Assembly (NCBI GenBank): GCA_903904855.1 | Contig: CAIVEH010000128.1 | Span: 1-34,443, forward strand | DNA from: an uncultured Bacteroidota bacterium | Lineage (GTDB): Bacteria > Bacteroidota > Bacteroidia > Chitinophagales > Chitinophagaceae | Reading direction: 5' to 3' | Length of the DNA stretch: 34,443 nt | In this document: positions 1-6,237 of the stretch, in pieces | Numbering within the stretch: the stretch's first letter is position 1 | Layout of the letters: the number at the start of each line of letters is the position of its first letter | Made by a program: the position numbers and the translations under genes | The notes under the pieces: model-generated | What the model saw: the letters and a program-made list of their open reading frames with translations, nothing else | Database searches by the model: none | Told to the model about the DNA's origin: nothing

Positions 1-1
1 C

Positions 2-253
2 CTGTATATAGATCATTTCAAAAAGAAAATTAATGAAACCAACCTGGGCCTTAATCCCAAGCAGGTAAAACAATTGCAGACTTATAAGAAAAACCTGCTG
101 GATGGCATTGATTATTACAATGAACTGGTTTCATCATTCAAAAAAGAAAGCAGTCAGTATATTGCCACAATGAAGGAAGAACTGGAAAATGCAGCAGCAG
201 CAGTATCTATGCAGAATCTTTCATTAACATTTGCTCCAGTAACTGCAGCCTGA
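2..253 (+). CDS. C-terminal end of an unidentified protein (partial)
   Basis: An open frame enters from the left edge in frame 2 and stops with TGA at 251-253, giving the last 83 residues of a protein whose start lies outside the window. The visible part is hydrophilic, rich in Lys, Glu, Asn and Gln, and looks largely helical. It has a short run of four alanines near the end and finishes in VTAA. I see no transmembrane segment, heme motif or known domain signature, so I do not assign a function. It ends about 150 bases before norC on the same strand, but a weak terminator-like hairpin and a separate promoter lie between them, so it is probably not co-transcribed with norCB. Confidence 0.6.
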   Translation: MYIDHFKKKINETNLGLNPKQVKQLQTYKKNLLDGIDYYNELVSSFKKESSQYIATMKEELENAAAAVSMQNLSLTFAPVTAA

Positions 254-284
254 TTGATAGGGAAATTCAAAATTGCAAATTGGG

Positions 285-307
285 AAAAGCATGCATCAGC
301 TTTTTTT
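285..307 (+). terminator. Weak hairpin with T-run before norC
   Basis: AAAAGC at 285-290 pairs with GCTTTT at 299-304 across an 8-base loop and is followed by further T residues to 307. The stem is short and has only two G-C pairs, so termination of the upstream partial gene is plausible but not strong. The T-run directly abuts the FNR-like palindrome at 308. Confidence 0.35.
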
Positions 308-351
308 ATGACCTAAATCATAAAATAGGAGCAGGCTGCCCGGTACCTTTG
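308..351 (+). promoter_or_regulatory. FNR/CRP-like site plus -7 element for norCB
   Basis: The palindrome ATGACCTAAATCAT occupies 308-321, and a perfect Bacteroidota -7 element, TACCTTTG (consensus TAnnTTTG), occupies 344-351. If transcription starts about 5 bases after the element (near 356), the palindrome is centred near -41.5, the class II activator position of CRP/FNR proteins. That would give norC a leader of about 50 bases. The same palindrome-to-element distance (36 bases start to start) recurs at four other promoters in this window. The regulator itself is not encoded here. Confidence 0.75.
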
Positions 352-406
352 AACACACCAATTTTGGCTGGCAATTGCTTCCTGTTTAAAGTTGAATTCT
401 GAGTCT

Positions 407-814
407 ATGAAGTTTCGGTTGTGGCTGATTTTATTTATAGGTTTCCTGGTTTACACATGCTTGGTTTACAGCTATTGTGACAAAAATAGTTTACCTGGCA
501 ATACCCCCGATAATCATGTTGTGGCTGGCTGGAACACATGGCAGGAGAAAAACTGCCAGAGTTGCCATCAGATATACGGATTGGGTGGGTATCTGGGCCC
601 TGATTTAACCAATGCTGCATCCGCGCCGGGTAAGGGTGAAAATTATATGAAAGTTTTTATACAGTTTGGTACCGGCAAAATGCCCAATTTTCACCTGAGC
701 GATTCAGAGACAAATAACGTTGTTGCATTTCTCAAATGGGTGGACAAAAGCGGTAAAAATACAGTACCAAAAGAAAACGTAACATGGACAGGCAATTACA
801 ACCTGGATAACTGA
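407..814 (+). CDS. norC: Nitric oxide reductase cytochrome c subunit NorC
   Basis: This is the membrane-anchored monoheme cytochrome c that passes electrons to NorB for reduction of NO to N2O at the periplasmic face. The 135-residue protein has one N-terminal membrane anchor (about residues 4-22). Its heme motif CQSCH (C50, C53, H54) is followed by the NorC-like stretch YGLGGYLGPDLTN. A GTGKMPNF segment supplies the probable axial ligand M92. A TTG codon at 392 would add five residues in frame, but ATG 407 fits the short anchor and the predicted transcript start better. The stop overlaps the norB start by one base (TGATG), indicating translational coupling. Length and architecture match c-type NOR small subunits. 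Confidence 0.92.
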   Translation: MKFRLWLILFIGFLVYTCLVYSYCDKNSLPGNTPDNHVVAGWNTWQEKNCQSCHQIYGLGGYLGPDLTNAASAPGKGENYMKVFIQFGTGKMPNFHLSDSETNNVVAFLKWVDKSGKNTVPKENVTWTGNYNLDN

Positions 815-2130
815 TGCAAAAACACCTCCGTCTATATTTTATAACTGCACTTTTACTCTTATCTGCTACAGTTCTGTTCGGAATGCTGGCATCATGGGCT
901 TTTTTATACCCTGAGACCTACAACCAATACATGCCATTTTATCAATTAAGACCTTTCCATGTATCTGCTGCATTGTTCTGGATCATTTCAGGCGCCACAA
1001 GCTGCATACTCCTGTTTAAAAAAGAATCACTTGCCGGCAGCAGTTCTGTTGTGCTTGAACAACTGTTTATCTATACCTGGATCGGAACCATAATTGCAAT
1101 ATTCGTTTGTTATGGACTCAAAAAATTCGGTGGCAGGGAATACTGGGAGTTCCCCCCTGTTCTTGGCTTACCGCTGCTGGTAAGCTGGCTCCTGCTTATG
1201 GGCGCTTATTTTATACCACTACTGAAAACCAAAGGCAATAAACCAATGTATGTGTGGATGTGGACCACCGGTATGTTCTTCTTCCTCGTTACTTTTATTG
1301 AGCAGAACCTGTGGCTTGTTCCGTGGTTCCGGCAGTCATATCTCAGGGAACTGACTATACAATGGAAGGCTAACGGAGCCACGGTTGGGGCCTGGAACCA
1401 GATGATCTATGGAACATCACTTTACCTGATGGTAAAAATCAGCGGCGATGTAACTAAAGCACAAGGCAAAACTGTTTTCTTTTTCTACATGCTGGGACTG
1501 AGCAACCTGATGTTCAACTGGGGGCACCATATTTACAACGCACCTTCGGCATCATGGATACGGGATACATCCTATATCATCAGCATGACGGAATGGCTCT
1601 TTCTTATACGAATGCTCCAGGGTTTCCGCAGCACACTGGAGGAGGGCCGGAAATTAAAACACCTGATAACTTACCGGTTTCTGATTGCTTCTGAATTTTG
1701 GGTTTTTGTTAATCTGTTGCTTACCCTTGCCATGTCGGTACCGGCTATTAACAGGTATACCCATGGCACACATATTACAGTAGCGCACTCAATGGGCGCA
1801 ACTATTGGCATTAATACAATGATTTTACTGGCAGGTTTCAGCTATATTCTGGAGATAGACCAGAAGAGTGAACGCATCCGCAAAACGATCATTGCCAATT
1901 TCTGGCTTTGCCAGGTAAGTCTTGTGGCATTCTGGATTACACTTATAGCTGCAGGTATAATAAAGGGCTACAGAACCACAGCGCTAAATCTTACCAGCTT
2001 TCAGGAAATAATGATGCCGGTAATGCCTGCTTTAAAAGCATTTTCCATTGCAGGAATAGGAGTTGTAATCAGCCTTGTGATTATCTCGGTGGTTTATATC
2101 AGACAGGCTATCCGGTTCAAAGAGGCTTAA
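814..2130 (+). CDS. norB: Nitric oxide reductase large subunit NorB, Bacteroidota-type variant
   Basis: A polytopic heme-copper-superfamily subunit of 438 residues with about 12 membrane helices, expected to receive electrons from NorC and reduce NO. Seen in the sequence: H49 in LRPFHVSAALFW (low-spin heme b region), the His pair H237-H238 in NWGHHIYN (Fe_B ligands), E259 in the helix that carries E280 in Pseudomonas NorB, and H324 in THGTHITVAHSMG (heme b3 position). Aligned by eye, several canonical residues are missing. The HxWVEGVWE helix reads NGATVGAWNQ, so the third Fe_B histidine and the catalytic-site glutamate are replaced, and the second histidine of the AHGH motif is M326. A related form seems widespread in Bacteroidota, where it is often annotated as a cbb3-type subunit I. 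The NorC partner supports an NO-related role; the catalytic mechanism is uncertain. Confidence 0.82.
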   Translation: MQKHLRLYFITALLLLSATVLFGMLASWAFLYPETYNQYMPFYQLRPFHVSAALFWIISGATSCILLFKKESLAGSSSVVLEQLFIYTWIGTIIAIFVCYGLKKFGGREYWEFPPVLGLPLLVSWLLLMGAYFIPLLKTKGNKPMYVWMWTTGMFFFLVTFIEQNLWLVPWFRQSYLRELTIQWKANGATVGAWNQMIYGTSLYLMVKISGDVTKAQGKTVFFFYMLGLSNLMFNWGHHIYNAPSASWIRDTSYIISMTEWLFLIRMLQGFRSTLEEGRKLKHLITYRFLIASEFWVFVNLLLTLAMSVPAINRYTHGTHITVAHSMGATIGINTMILLAGFSYILEIDQKSERIRKTIIANFWLCQVSLVAFWITLIAAGIIKGYRTTALNLTSFQEIMMPVMPALKAFSIAGIGVVISLVIISVVYIRQAIRFKEA

Positions 2131-2138
2131 AAACAAAA

Positions 2139-2160
2139 TTGCTTCCCCTTAGAGAAGCAA
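2139..2160 (-). terminator. Terminator between convergent norB and osmC
   Basis: TTGCTTC at 2139-2145 and GAAGCAA at 2154-2160 form a perfect 7-bp stem with an 8-base loop. Read leftward, the hairpin is followed by a T-rich tract (complement of AAAACAAAA at 2130-2138), a good intrinsic terminator for the osmC transcript. Read rightward the following sequence is less T-rich, so it may serve norB only partly. Confidence 0.6.
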
Positions 2161-2196
2161 CTACTATTTGGAAGTTACTATTATTCAGCTTTATTA

Positions 2197-2637
2197 CTAT
2201 TGTGCAATCTTAATATCAGGCTGGAAGATAATTTTCGACTTTACGGAATTAGAGATCAGACAGGCCGCTTCCGATTTATTGAGCACCTTCAGAGCCTTTT
2301 CCATATCTTCTTCCCTCAGTATAGTCAATGAAGGTACAAGCGTAATCTCGCTCATAATATACCGGCCATCTACTATCTCCAGCTTGCCATACGATTTGGA
2401 ACTGAATTTTTTAAATTCCAGTTTTGAATTCTCAGCTATTGAAAGAAAGGTAGTCATCAGGCAACTGTTGACAGCAGCGGTAAACAAATGTTCGGGCGAC
2501 CATACTTTCTCAATGCCCTTAGGAAATTGTGGTGGTGTGGCAACCTGCATTTCATCATTCAATTCGGGTGAATACAGAATCCCTATTCTGTCATGGATCC
2601 AGTTCAGATCTACCTCATAACTATGTTCTACACTCAT
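2197..2637 (-). CDS. OsmC/Ohr-family thiol peroxidase
   Basis: A 146-residue protein with the two cysteines of the OsmC/Ohr peroxiredoxin-like fold: C59 in SPEHLFTAAVNSCLMTTF and C126 in AACLISN. The family reduces organic hydroperoxides through a disulfide between these cysteines, usually with a lipoyl or thiol reductant in the cytoplasm. No signal peptide is present. The gene converges on norB and is divergent from the Rrf2 regulator. It has its own FNR-like site with a TTTG element at the fixed 36-base offset, so it probably belongs to the same NO/low-oxygen regulon. I cannot tell OsmC, Ohr and YhfA subgroups apart by eye, so no symbol is given. Confidence 0.82.
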   Translation of the reverse strand: MSVEHSYEVDLNWIHDRIGILYSPELNDEMQVATPPQFPKGIEKVWSPEHLFTAAVNSCLMTTFLSIAENSKLEFKKFSSKSYGKLEIVDGRYIMSEITLVPSLTILREEDMEKALKVLNKSEAACLISNSVKSKIIFQPDIKIAQ

Positions 2638-2733
2638 TTTGAATAATATTTAAGCATGCGAAAATGTTTGATGGTATTACTGCCCATGTGTCTATAATTT
2701 ACTATAAAGGAGCAGCCATTTCCAATCAGAGTA

Positions 2734-2777
2734 CAAAGTACTCCAACATTCAACTTATAAATAATGATCAATATCAT
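2734..2777 (-). promoter_or_regulatory. FNR/CRP-like site and -7-like element for osmC
   Basis: The palindrome ATGATCAATATCAT lies at 2764-2777. Read leftward, GTACTTTG begins exactly 36 bases downstream of the palindrome's first base (2741 to 2734). Its TTTG matches the -7 consensus and the TA half is shifted by one. Rightward use of this copy gives no -7 match, so it is assigned to osmC. Its centre is 22 bases from the neighbouring copy at 2786-2799, two helical turns away. Confidence 0.6.
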
Positions 2778-2785
2778 ACCTAAAG

Positions 2786-2829
2786 ATGACTAAGTTCATA
2801 ATCGAAGGGTAACAAATAGGGTAGTATTG
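2786..2829 (+). promoter_or_regulatory. FNR/CRP-like site and -7 element for the Rrf2 gene
   Basis: The palindrome ATGACTAAGTTCAT lies at 2786-2799 and TAGTATTG (seven of eight to TAnnTTTG, counting the free positions) at 2822-2829, the same 36-base offset as at norC. Leftward use of this copy gives no acceptable -7 element. The predicted start near 2834 leaves a long leader of about 170 bases before the Rrf2 ATG. Confidence 0.65.
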
Positions 2830-2854
2830 CAATGTGAAACTATATATAAGAGCC

Positions 2855-2878
2855 TAAAAAGACAAGGCAGTCTTTTTA
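2855..2878 (+). promoter_or_regulatory. Perfect hairpin or operator in the Rrf2 leader
   Basis: TAAAAAGAC at 2855-2863 is the exact reverse complement of GTCTTTTTA at 2870-2878, separated by AAGGCA. It lies just downstream of the predicted transcription start, within the 368-base gap between osmC and the Rrf2 ATG. It could be an operator for Rrf2 autoregulation or a weak attenuator. A second, shorter inverted repeat follows (GCCGG 2906-2910 with CCGGC 2924-2928), and the leader also holds two tiny open frames at 2901-2975 and 2972-3001, overlapping as ATGA. Confidence 0.5.
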
Positions 2879-3005
2879 ACTCTCATAGAATAGTAAAAAA
2901 ATGAAGCCGGATTTTACAAATACCCGGCCCAGTATTGGAAAGTATCAAGGCTCAAACAAAAAATTGCCGGCATGAAGAATTTTGGTTACCATAAAATTTA
3001 ATTAT

Positions 3006-3458
3006 ATGTTTTCAAAAACTTGCGAGTATGGCATCAGGGCAGTGATTTATATTTCTGCTACAGGAACTGCTGAAAATAAAATAGGAATTGCAGACATCAG
3101 CGCCAATATTGAGGCGCCGGTACATTTTACTGCCAAGATATTGCAACCACTGGTTCATGCTGATATTATCAGTTCGAAAAAGGGAGTGAACGGCGGATTC
3201 TATATGTATCCGAAACAGAAATTGAGAACGCTGATAGAGGTAGTGCGCGCTATTGACGGAGATGTGTTATTTTCGGGCTGTGGAATGGGCCTGAAAACAT
3301 GCTCTGATGAAGAGCCCTGCCCAATGCACGATAAGTTTAAAGCCATCAGAAACAGTCTTAAAACCATGATGGAACAGACTTCCGTTGAAGACATGGCAGT
3401 TATGTTGAAAAACGGAAGAACATTTATAAGAAAAGAAGAATTACAGGCACATGAATAA
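3006..3458 (+). CDS. Rrf2-family (IscR/NsrR-like) Fe-S transcriptional regulator
   Basis: A 150-residue Rrf2 protein beginning MFSKTCEYGIRA, the usual family start. A TTG at 2982 would extend it by eight atypical residues, so ATG 3006 is preferred. The N-terminal winged helix is followed by the wing segment KKGVNGGFYMYP. Three cysteines, C92, C99 and C105, plus H108 in CPMH are spaced almost like the cluster ligands of IscR (three Cys and one His) and the three Cys of NsrR, so an NO- or iron-sensitive cluster is likely. The gene overlaps the next one by 8 bases and sits in an NO-detoxification context. An NsrR-like NO sensor is therefore the favoured role, but IscR-like sensing cannot be excluded. 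Confidence 0.85.
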   Translation: MFSKTCEYGIRAVIYISATGTAENKIGIADISANIEAPVHFTAKILQPLVHADIISSKKGVNGGFYMYPKQKLRTLIEVVRAIDGDVLFSGCGMGLKTCSDEEPCPMHDKFKAIRNSLKTMMEQTSVEDMAVMLKNGRTFIRKEELQAHE

Positions 3459-4680
3459 AAGCAAACAATTATGGACCACAATTGCTTTAATTAATCTTTG
3501 CATAGTTGCCTTGCTTGGTGTTACACTGAGAAGTAAGATACTTTTCCCGTTACATGGAATTGAGTTTAACAATATTCTTCATGCCCATTCCCATTTTGCA
3601 TTTGCCGGATGGATTACCCTGTCGTTGATTACCCTTATGGTGTTTGAAATACTGCCGGAGGATTTCAACCGAAAAAAAAGTTACAAAAATTATCTTGCAG
3701 GAATCCTGCTTACATCCGCAGGTATGCTGGTAACCTTTCTTTACCAGGGTTATGGGCTGTATTCCAATATCTGCAATATCCTCTTTATTATGGCTACTTA
3801 CGGTTTCAGCTTTGTATTTATAAAAGACATACTGAAGACGAATACCGACAAAGCGGTAAAGACTTTAAGTATATCGGCCCTTGCCTGTCTTGTATTGTCT
3901 TCAGGAGGACCCTTTACACTGGCCGGAATGATGGCTACCCATTCGCACGACAACCTCCTGTATAAAGACACGGTATATACCTACCTGCACTTCCAGTATA
4001 ATGGTTTTTTTACACTTACTGTTTTTGCATTATTACTGAACGCCCTGTATAAAAATTTCACAGAACATCAATTGATCAAGGTGCGGATTTTTGCCAACCT
4101 GGTAAGCATTTCTATCATCCCTACTTTGTTTATTTCTTATCTGTGGCATTATACCAATCCACTAGTTTATACTGTTGCAGGTATCGGCATATTTTTGATC
4201 ATTACTTCTATTGTTTACTTCTTTATTGCACTCCGGTCCATCAAGGACCATCGTTTTACGATATTGCCATTCATCAGGCATATTGGGGTACTGTCCATTA
4301 TCGCCTTCCTGCTTAAATCACTGCTACAGACAGGCACCATTATCCCCTCTCTTGGCAAACTGGTGTATGGCGACCGGGCCATTATCATTGGCTACCTGCA
4401 CCTGGTATTGCTGGGATTTGTTACCTTGTACATCCTTGCCAATTTCATGTATTCAGGTATCCTCGATGCTACATCAAGGTTTACCCGTTATTCTGTAAGG
4501 GTATTTGCAGGAGCCATTATTACCAATGAAGTAGTACTGATGACTCAGGGCTTTGGTAATATGCTCATGGTCAGTTACAGCATTTATACCTGGCTGCTTT
4601 GGGGTGTTGCCATTTGGCTGTTTACAGGAGCAGTAATGGTATTTATTTCGAGGATGAAAAGCCGATCTGCTGCGGCATGA
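3451..4680 (+). CDS. Histidine-rich polytopic membrane protein, NorB/NnrS-like (heme-copper-related)
   Basis: A 409-residue protein with about 12 hydrophobic segments. Clustered histidines lie at or near membrane helices: H44, H46 and H48 in LHAHSHFAFAGW, H164 and H166 in THSHD, H180 in YLHFQYNGFF, H233 and H317 in YLHLVLLGF. The first motif resembles the AHGHLAFYG heme-ligand helix of NorB, and the overall layout recalls NnrS, a membrane heme protein of NO metabolism, but the NnrS motif WHAHEMLFGF is not matched. It overlaps the Rrf2 gene by 8 bases, so the two are almost certainly co-expressed. A role in NO stress is inferred from context; the enzyme activity, if any, is unknown. Confidence 0.65.
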   Translation: MNKSKQLWTTIALINLCIVALLGVTLRSKILFPLHGIEFNNILHAHSHFAFAGWITLSLITLMVFEILPEDFNRKKSYKNYLAGILLTSAGMLVTFLYQGYGLYSNICNILFIMATYGFSFVFIKDILKTNTDKAVKTLSISALACLVLSSGGPFTLAGMMATHSHDNLLYKDTVYTYLHFQYNGFFTLTVFALLLNALYKNFTEHQLIKVRIFANLVSISIIPTLFISYLWHYTNPLVYTVAGIGIFLIITSIVYFFIALRSIKDHRFTILPFIRHIGVLSIIAFLLKSLLQTGTIIPSLGKLVYGDRAIIIGYLHLVLLGFVTLYILANFMYSGILDATSRFTRYSVRVFAGAIITNEVVLMTQGFGNMLMVSYSIYTWLLWGVAIWLFTGAVMVFISRMKSRSAAA

Positions 4681-4715
4681 TATGCAAAATTAATACCGGG
4701 TTGTTCAGAAAATCA

Positions 4716-5024
4716 CTACTTATTGCCTTCAAATAATAAAACACCCACCCGGTTGATGTGCTCCTTTAGCTCTTGATTTGAAATCTGGTGGTATATGGCT
4801 ATGTCAAAAAGGTAAGGAAGGTTTAGATCATAAAGTTTTTGTGATATTTCATTCAGTAAAGTCAGGTTAAGCCTTTCCCCAGCCAGGCAGATATCAATAT
4901 CAGATCCTTCCCTGAAATTACCTTTTGCCCTTGAGCCATATAATATCACTTTCTTTACTTCAGGAAATGATGCAAATACCGAGGTAATTCTATTTACATC
5001 CACTGCATCAAGGCCATACATCAT
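4716..5024 (-). CDS. MNT-type nucleotidyltransferase (antitoxin of a MNT/HEPN pair)
   Basis: A 102-residue minimal nucleotidyltransferase of the polymerase-beta superfamily. It shows the nucleotide-binding motif GSRAKG (30-35), the metal-binding pair D42/D44 in SDID, and a probable third acidic residue, D74, in LFDIAIY. In characterised MntA/HepT pairs the nucleotidyltransferase adds AMP groups to a tyrosine of the HEPN toxin and so inactivates it. The gene follows the HEPN gene with a 4-base ATGA overlap. All key residues are intact. It converges with the upstream membrane-protein gene, with about 35 bases between the stops. Confidence 0.85.
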   Translation of the reverse strand: MMYGLDAVDVNRITSVFASFPEVKKVILYGSRAKGNFREGSDIDICLAGERLNLTLLNEISQKLYDLNLPYLFDIAIYHQISNQELKEHINRVGVLLFEGNK

Positions 5025-5422
5025 AAAAGCCCTTCCATTTTTTGTTGTAAAGCTATAAATTGAGCATAATAATACCAGGTTATTTTATCGGCAATCTCTC
5101 TGGCAGTACTTTCATTATAGGTATGGCTTGATTTTATCCGGCTATCCAGCATATCCATCCATATTTTACCTTCACTGATCAGTCCCCGGTTGAATGCAAT
5201 CTGAATTGCATCTCTGCTGCCAAGGATATTTTGTTCTACCTGCACATAGGTGAAATAATCCTTCATTACATTCCAAGCCAGTTCGAAGGTATATTCAAAC
5301 GCTTTGATTATGCCTTGTTCTTCAAGTTCATTCAAATTGCCCTTATCAATAAATTTCTGCAACTGGCTTAATGCTTTATTAAAATTGGCAAAACGTTGCT
5401 TCCAGCGGATATCCTGATCCAT
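5021..5422 (-). CDS. HEPN-domain (HI0074/HepT-like) toxin of a MNT/HEPN pair
   Basis: A 133-residue, all-helical protein of the family often named nucleotidyltransferase substrate-binding protein. It carries RIKSSHTY at 95-102, an exact RX4HXY motif: R95 and H100 form the HEPN ribonuclease active site, and Y102 is the position AMPylated by MntA in studied systems. This supports an active RNase toxin rather than a degenerate copy. It is the first gene of a two-gene leftward operon with the MNT gene (4-base overlap). Upstream, TATTTTAG, read leftward near 5455, is a possible imperfect -7 element. Confidence 0.85.
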   Translation of the reverse strand: MDQDIRWKQRFANFNKALSQLQKFIDKGNLNELEEQGIIKAFEYTFELAWNVMKDYFTYVQVEQNILGSRDAIQIAFNRGLISEGKIWMDMLDSRIKSSHTYNESTAREIADKITWYYYAQFIALQQKMEGLL

Positions 5423-5503
5423 ATGATTACCAGACTCCTGAGAGTTTAGGCTAAAATACGATAATTTTTAACAAGGCTGCTTTATATTGATTTTGCATCT
5501 CAA

Positions 5504-5968
5504 TCACTTCTTCCCGTCATTGCTCCTCATAAATTCCAGTACACTGCGGGCTGCTTCATCATTGAGGTGCTGATTGGGCATACGCACCATACATTTATCC
5601 AGAAGTTCCTGGGCCGCTGGATCTTTATCAATCATCTCATCGGTATTGGTCACAAAATTCATAATCCATTCAGGGGTGCGGCGGTCCGTAACTCCCTTCC
5701 AGCCGGGGCCTACCAGTTTTTCTTCCGAGAGTTTATGGCAGGGAGCGCATTTTACATTAAATGTATTGCTGCCATCATGCACCATGGAATCATTAAGCGG
5801 ATGGGTAAGTATCACCTCAGTATATTTCCCCTTACCTTTCGGATCTCCTGCTGCCGGTTCCTTCATTGTAGCGTTACCCGACGAATTAGCAGAAGGTTGA
5901 GAACCACCACATCCAGCAAATAATACAGCACCTGTAAGCGTAAGAATAATAATGCTTATAAATTTCAT
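5504..5968 (-). CDS. Monoheme cytochrome c lipoprotein (paralogue 1)
   Basis: A 154-residue lipoprotein with lipobox LFAGC (C20), a low-complexity linker to about residue 45, then a class I cytochrome c domain with CAPCH at 74-78. The likely Met ligand is M130 in VRMPNQH. The domain core KLVGPGWKGVTDRRTPEWIMNF is closely matched by the cytochrome lipoprotein at 12208-12699, including an aligned C-terminal end (about 60 percent identity by eye). It is probably an electron shuttle anchored in the envelope for periplasmic reductases; similar cytochromes accompany nitrous oxide reductase clusters in Bacteroidota. A perfect leftward -7 element, TATATTTG, lies at 6093-6100. Confidence 0.85.
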   Translation of the reverse strand: MKFISIIILTLTGAVLFAGCGGSQPSANSSGNATMKEPAAGDPKGKGKYTEVILTHPLNDSMVHDGSNTFNVKCAPCHKLSEEKLVGPGWKGVTDRRTPEWIMNFVTNTDEMIDKDPAAQELLDKCMVRMPNQHLNDEAARSVLEFMRSNDGKK

Positions 5969-6139
5969 AATCCTTTTATCTTTTTTGCTTTACTTAGTAA
6001 AATCAATTGGCAGTTCAATATATAAAATTCCCGTCGGAAATAAAAACCTTATTATCCTAACCAAAATTTTCAACAAGTCTAACTGCACAAAACAAATATA
6101 ATTATACTCTTTTGGCTATGCCGTTAATCAGTTTTAAAC

Positions 6140-6183
6140 ATGATTAAGGTCATTTATGATATTTTGATTTGTGATGATATTTG
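6140..6183 (+). promoter_or_regulatory. FNR/CRP-like site and -7 element for proline dehydrogenase
   Basis: The palindrome ATGATTAAGGTCAT is at 6140-6153. Its reverse complement, ATGACCTTAATCAT, differs from the norC site by one base. GATATTTG at 6176-6183 is a one-mismatch TAnnTTTG at the same 36-base offset as at norC, and it predicts a leader of about 50 bases. In the leftward direction no -7 element occurs at that spacing, so the site is assigned to the proline dehydrogenase gene rather than to the divergent cytochrome. Confidence 0.7.
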
Positions 6184-6237
6184 CACTGCTTATTTTGGAT
6201 AAGCATCATTGTTCCATTCTGAAAAAAATACAATTTT

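Noticed and set aside
814-2130. NorB as a nitric oxide dismutase
   Set aside because: Missing Fe_B ligands recall NOD, but the protein is short, unfused to a quinol-type N-terminal domain and paired with NorC; similar proteins appear common in Bacteroidota.
2168-2620. 150-codon rightward open frame opposite osmC
   Set aside because: It lies entirely opposite a convincing OsmC protein, and its translation has no recognisable domain.
3451-4680. Calling the membrane protein NnrS
   Set aside because: The NnrS motif around WHAHEMLFGF is not matched; only general histidine layout and context agree.
5567-5923. Two rightward open frames opposite the cytochrome lipoprotein
   Set aside because: Antisense frames of a clear cytochrome c gene, with low-quality translations.
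6140-6153. FNR-like site acting on the divergent cytochrome gene at 5504-5968
   Set aside because: Leftward, the position 36 bases away has no TTTG-like element; that gene has its own -7 element at 6093-6100 without a matching palindrome.
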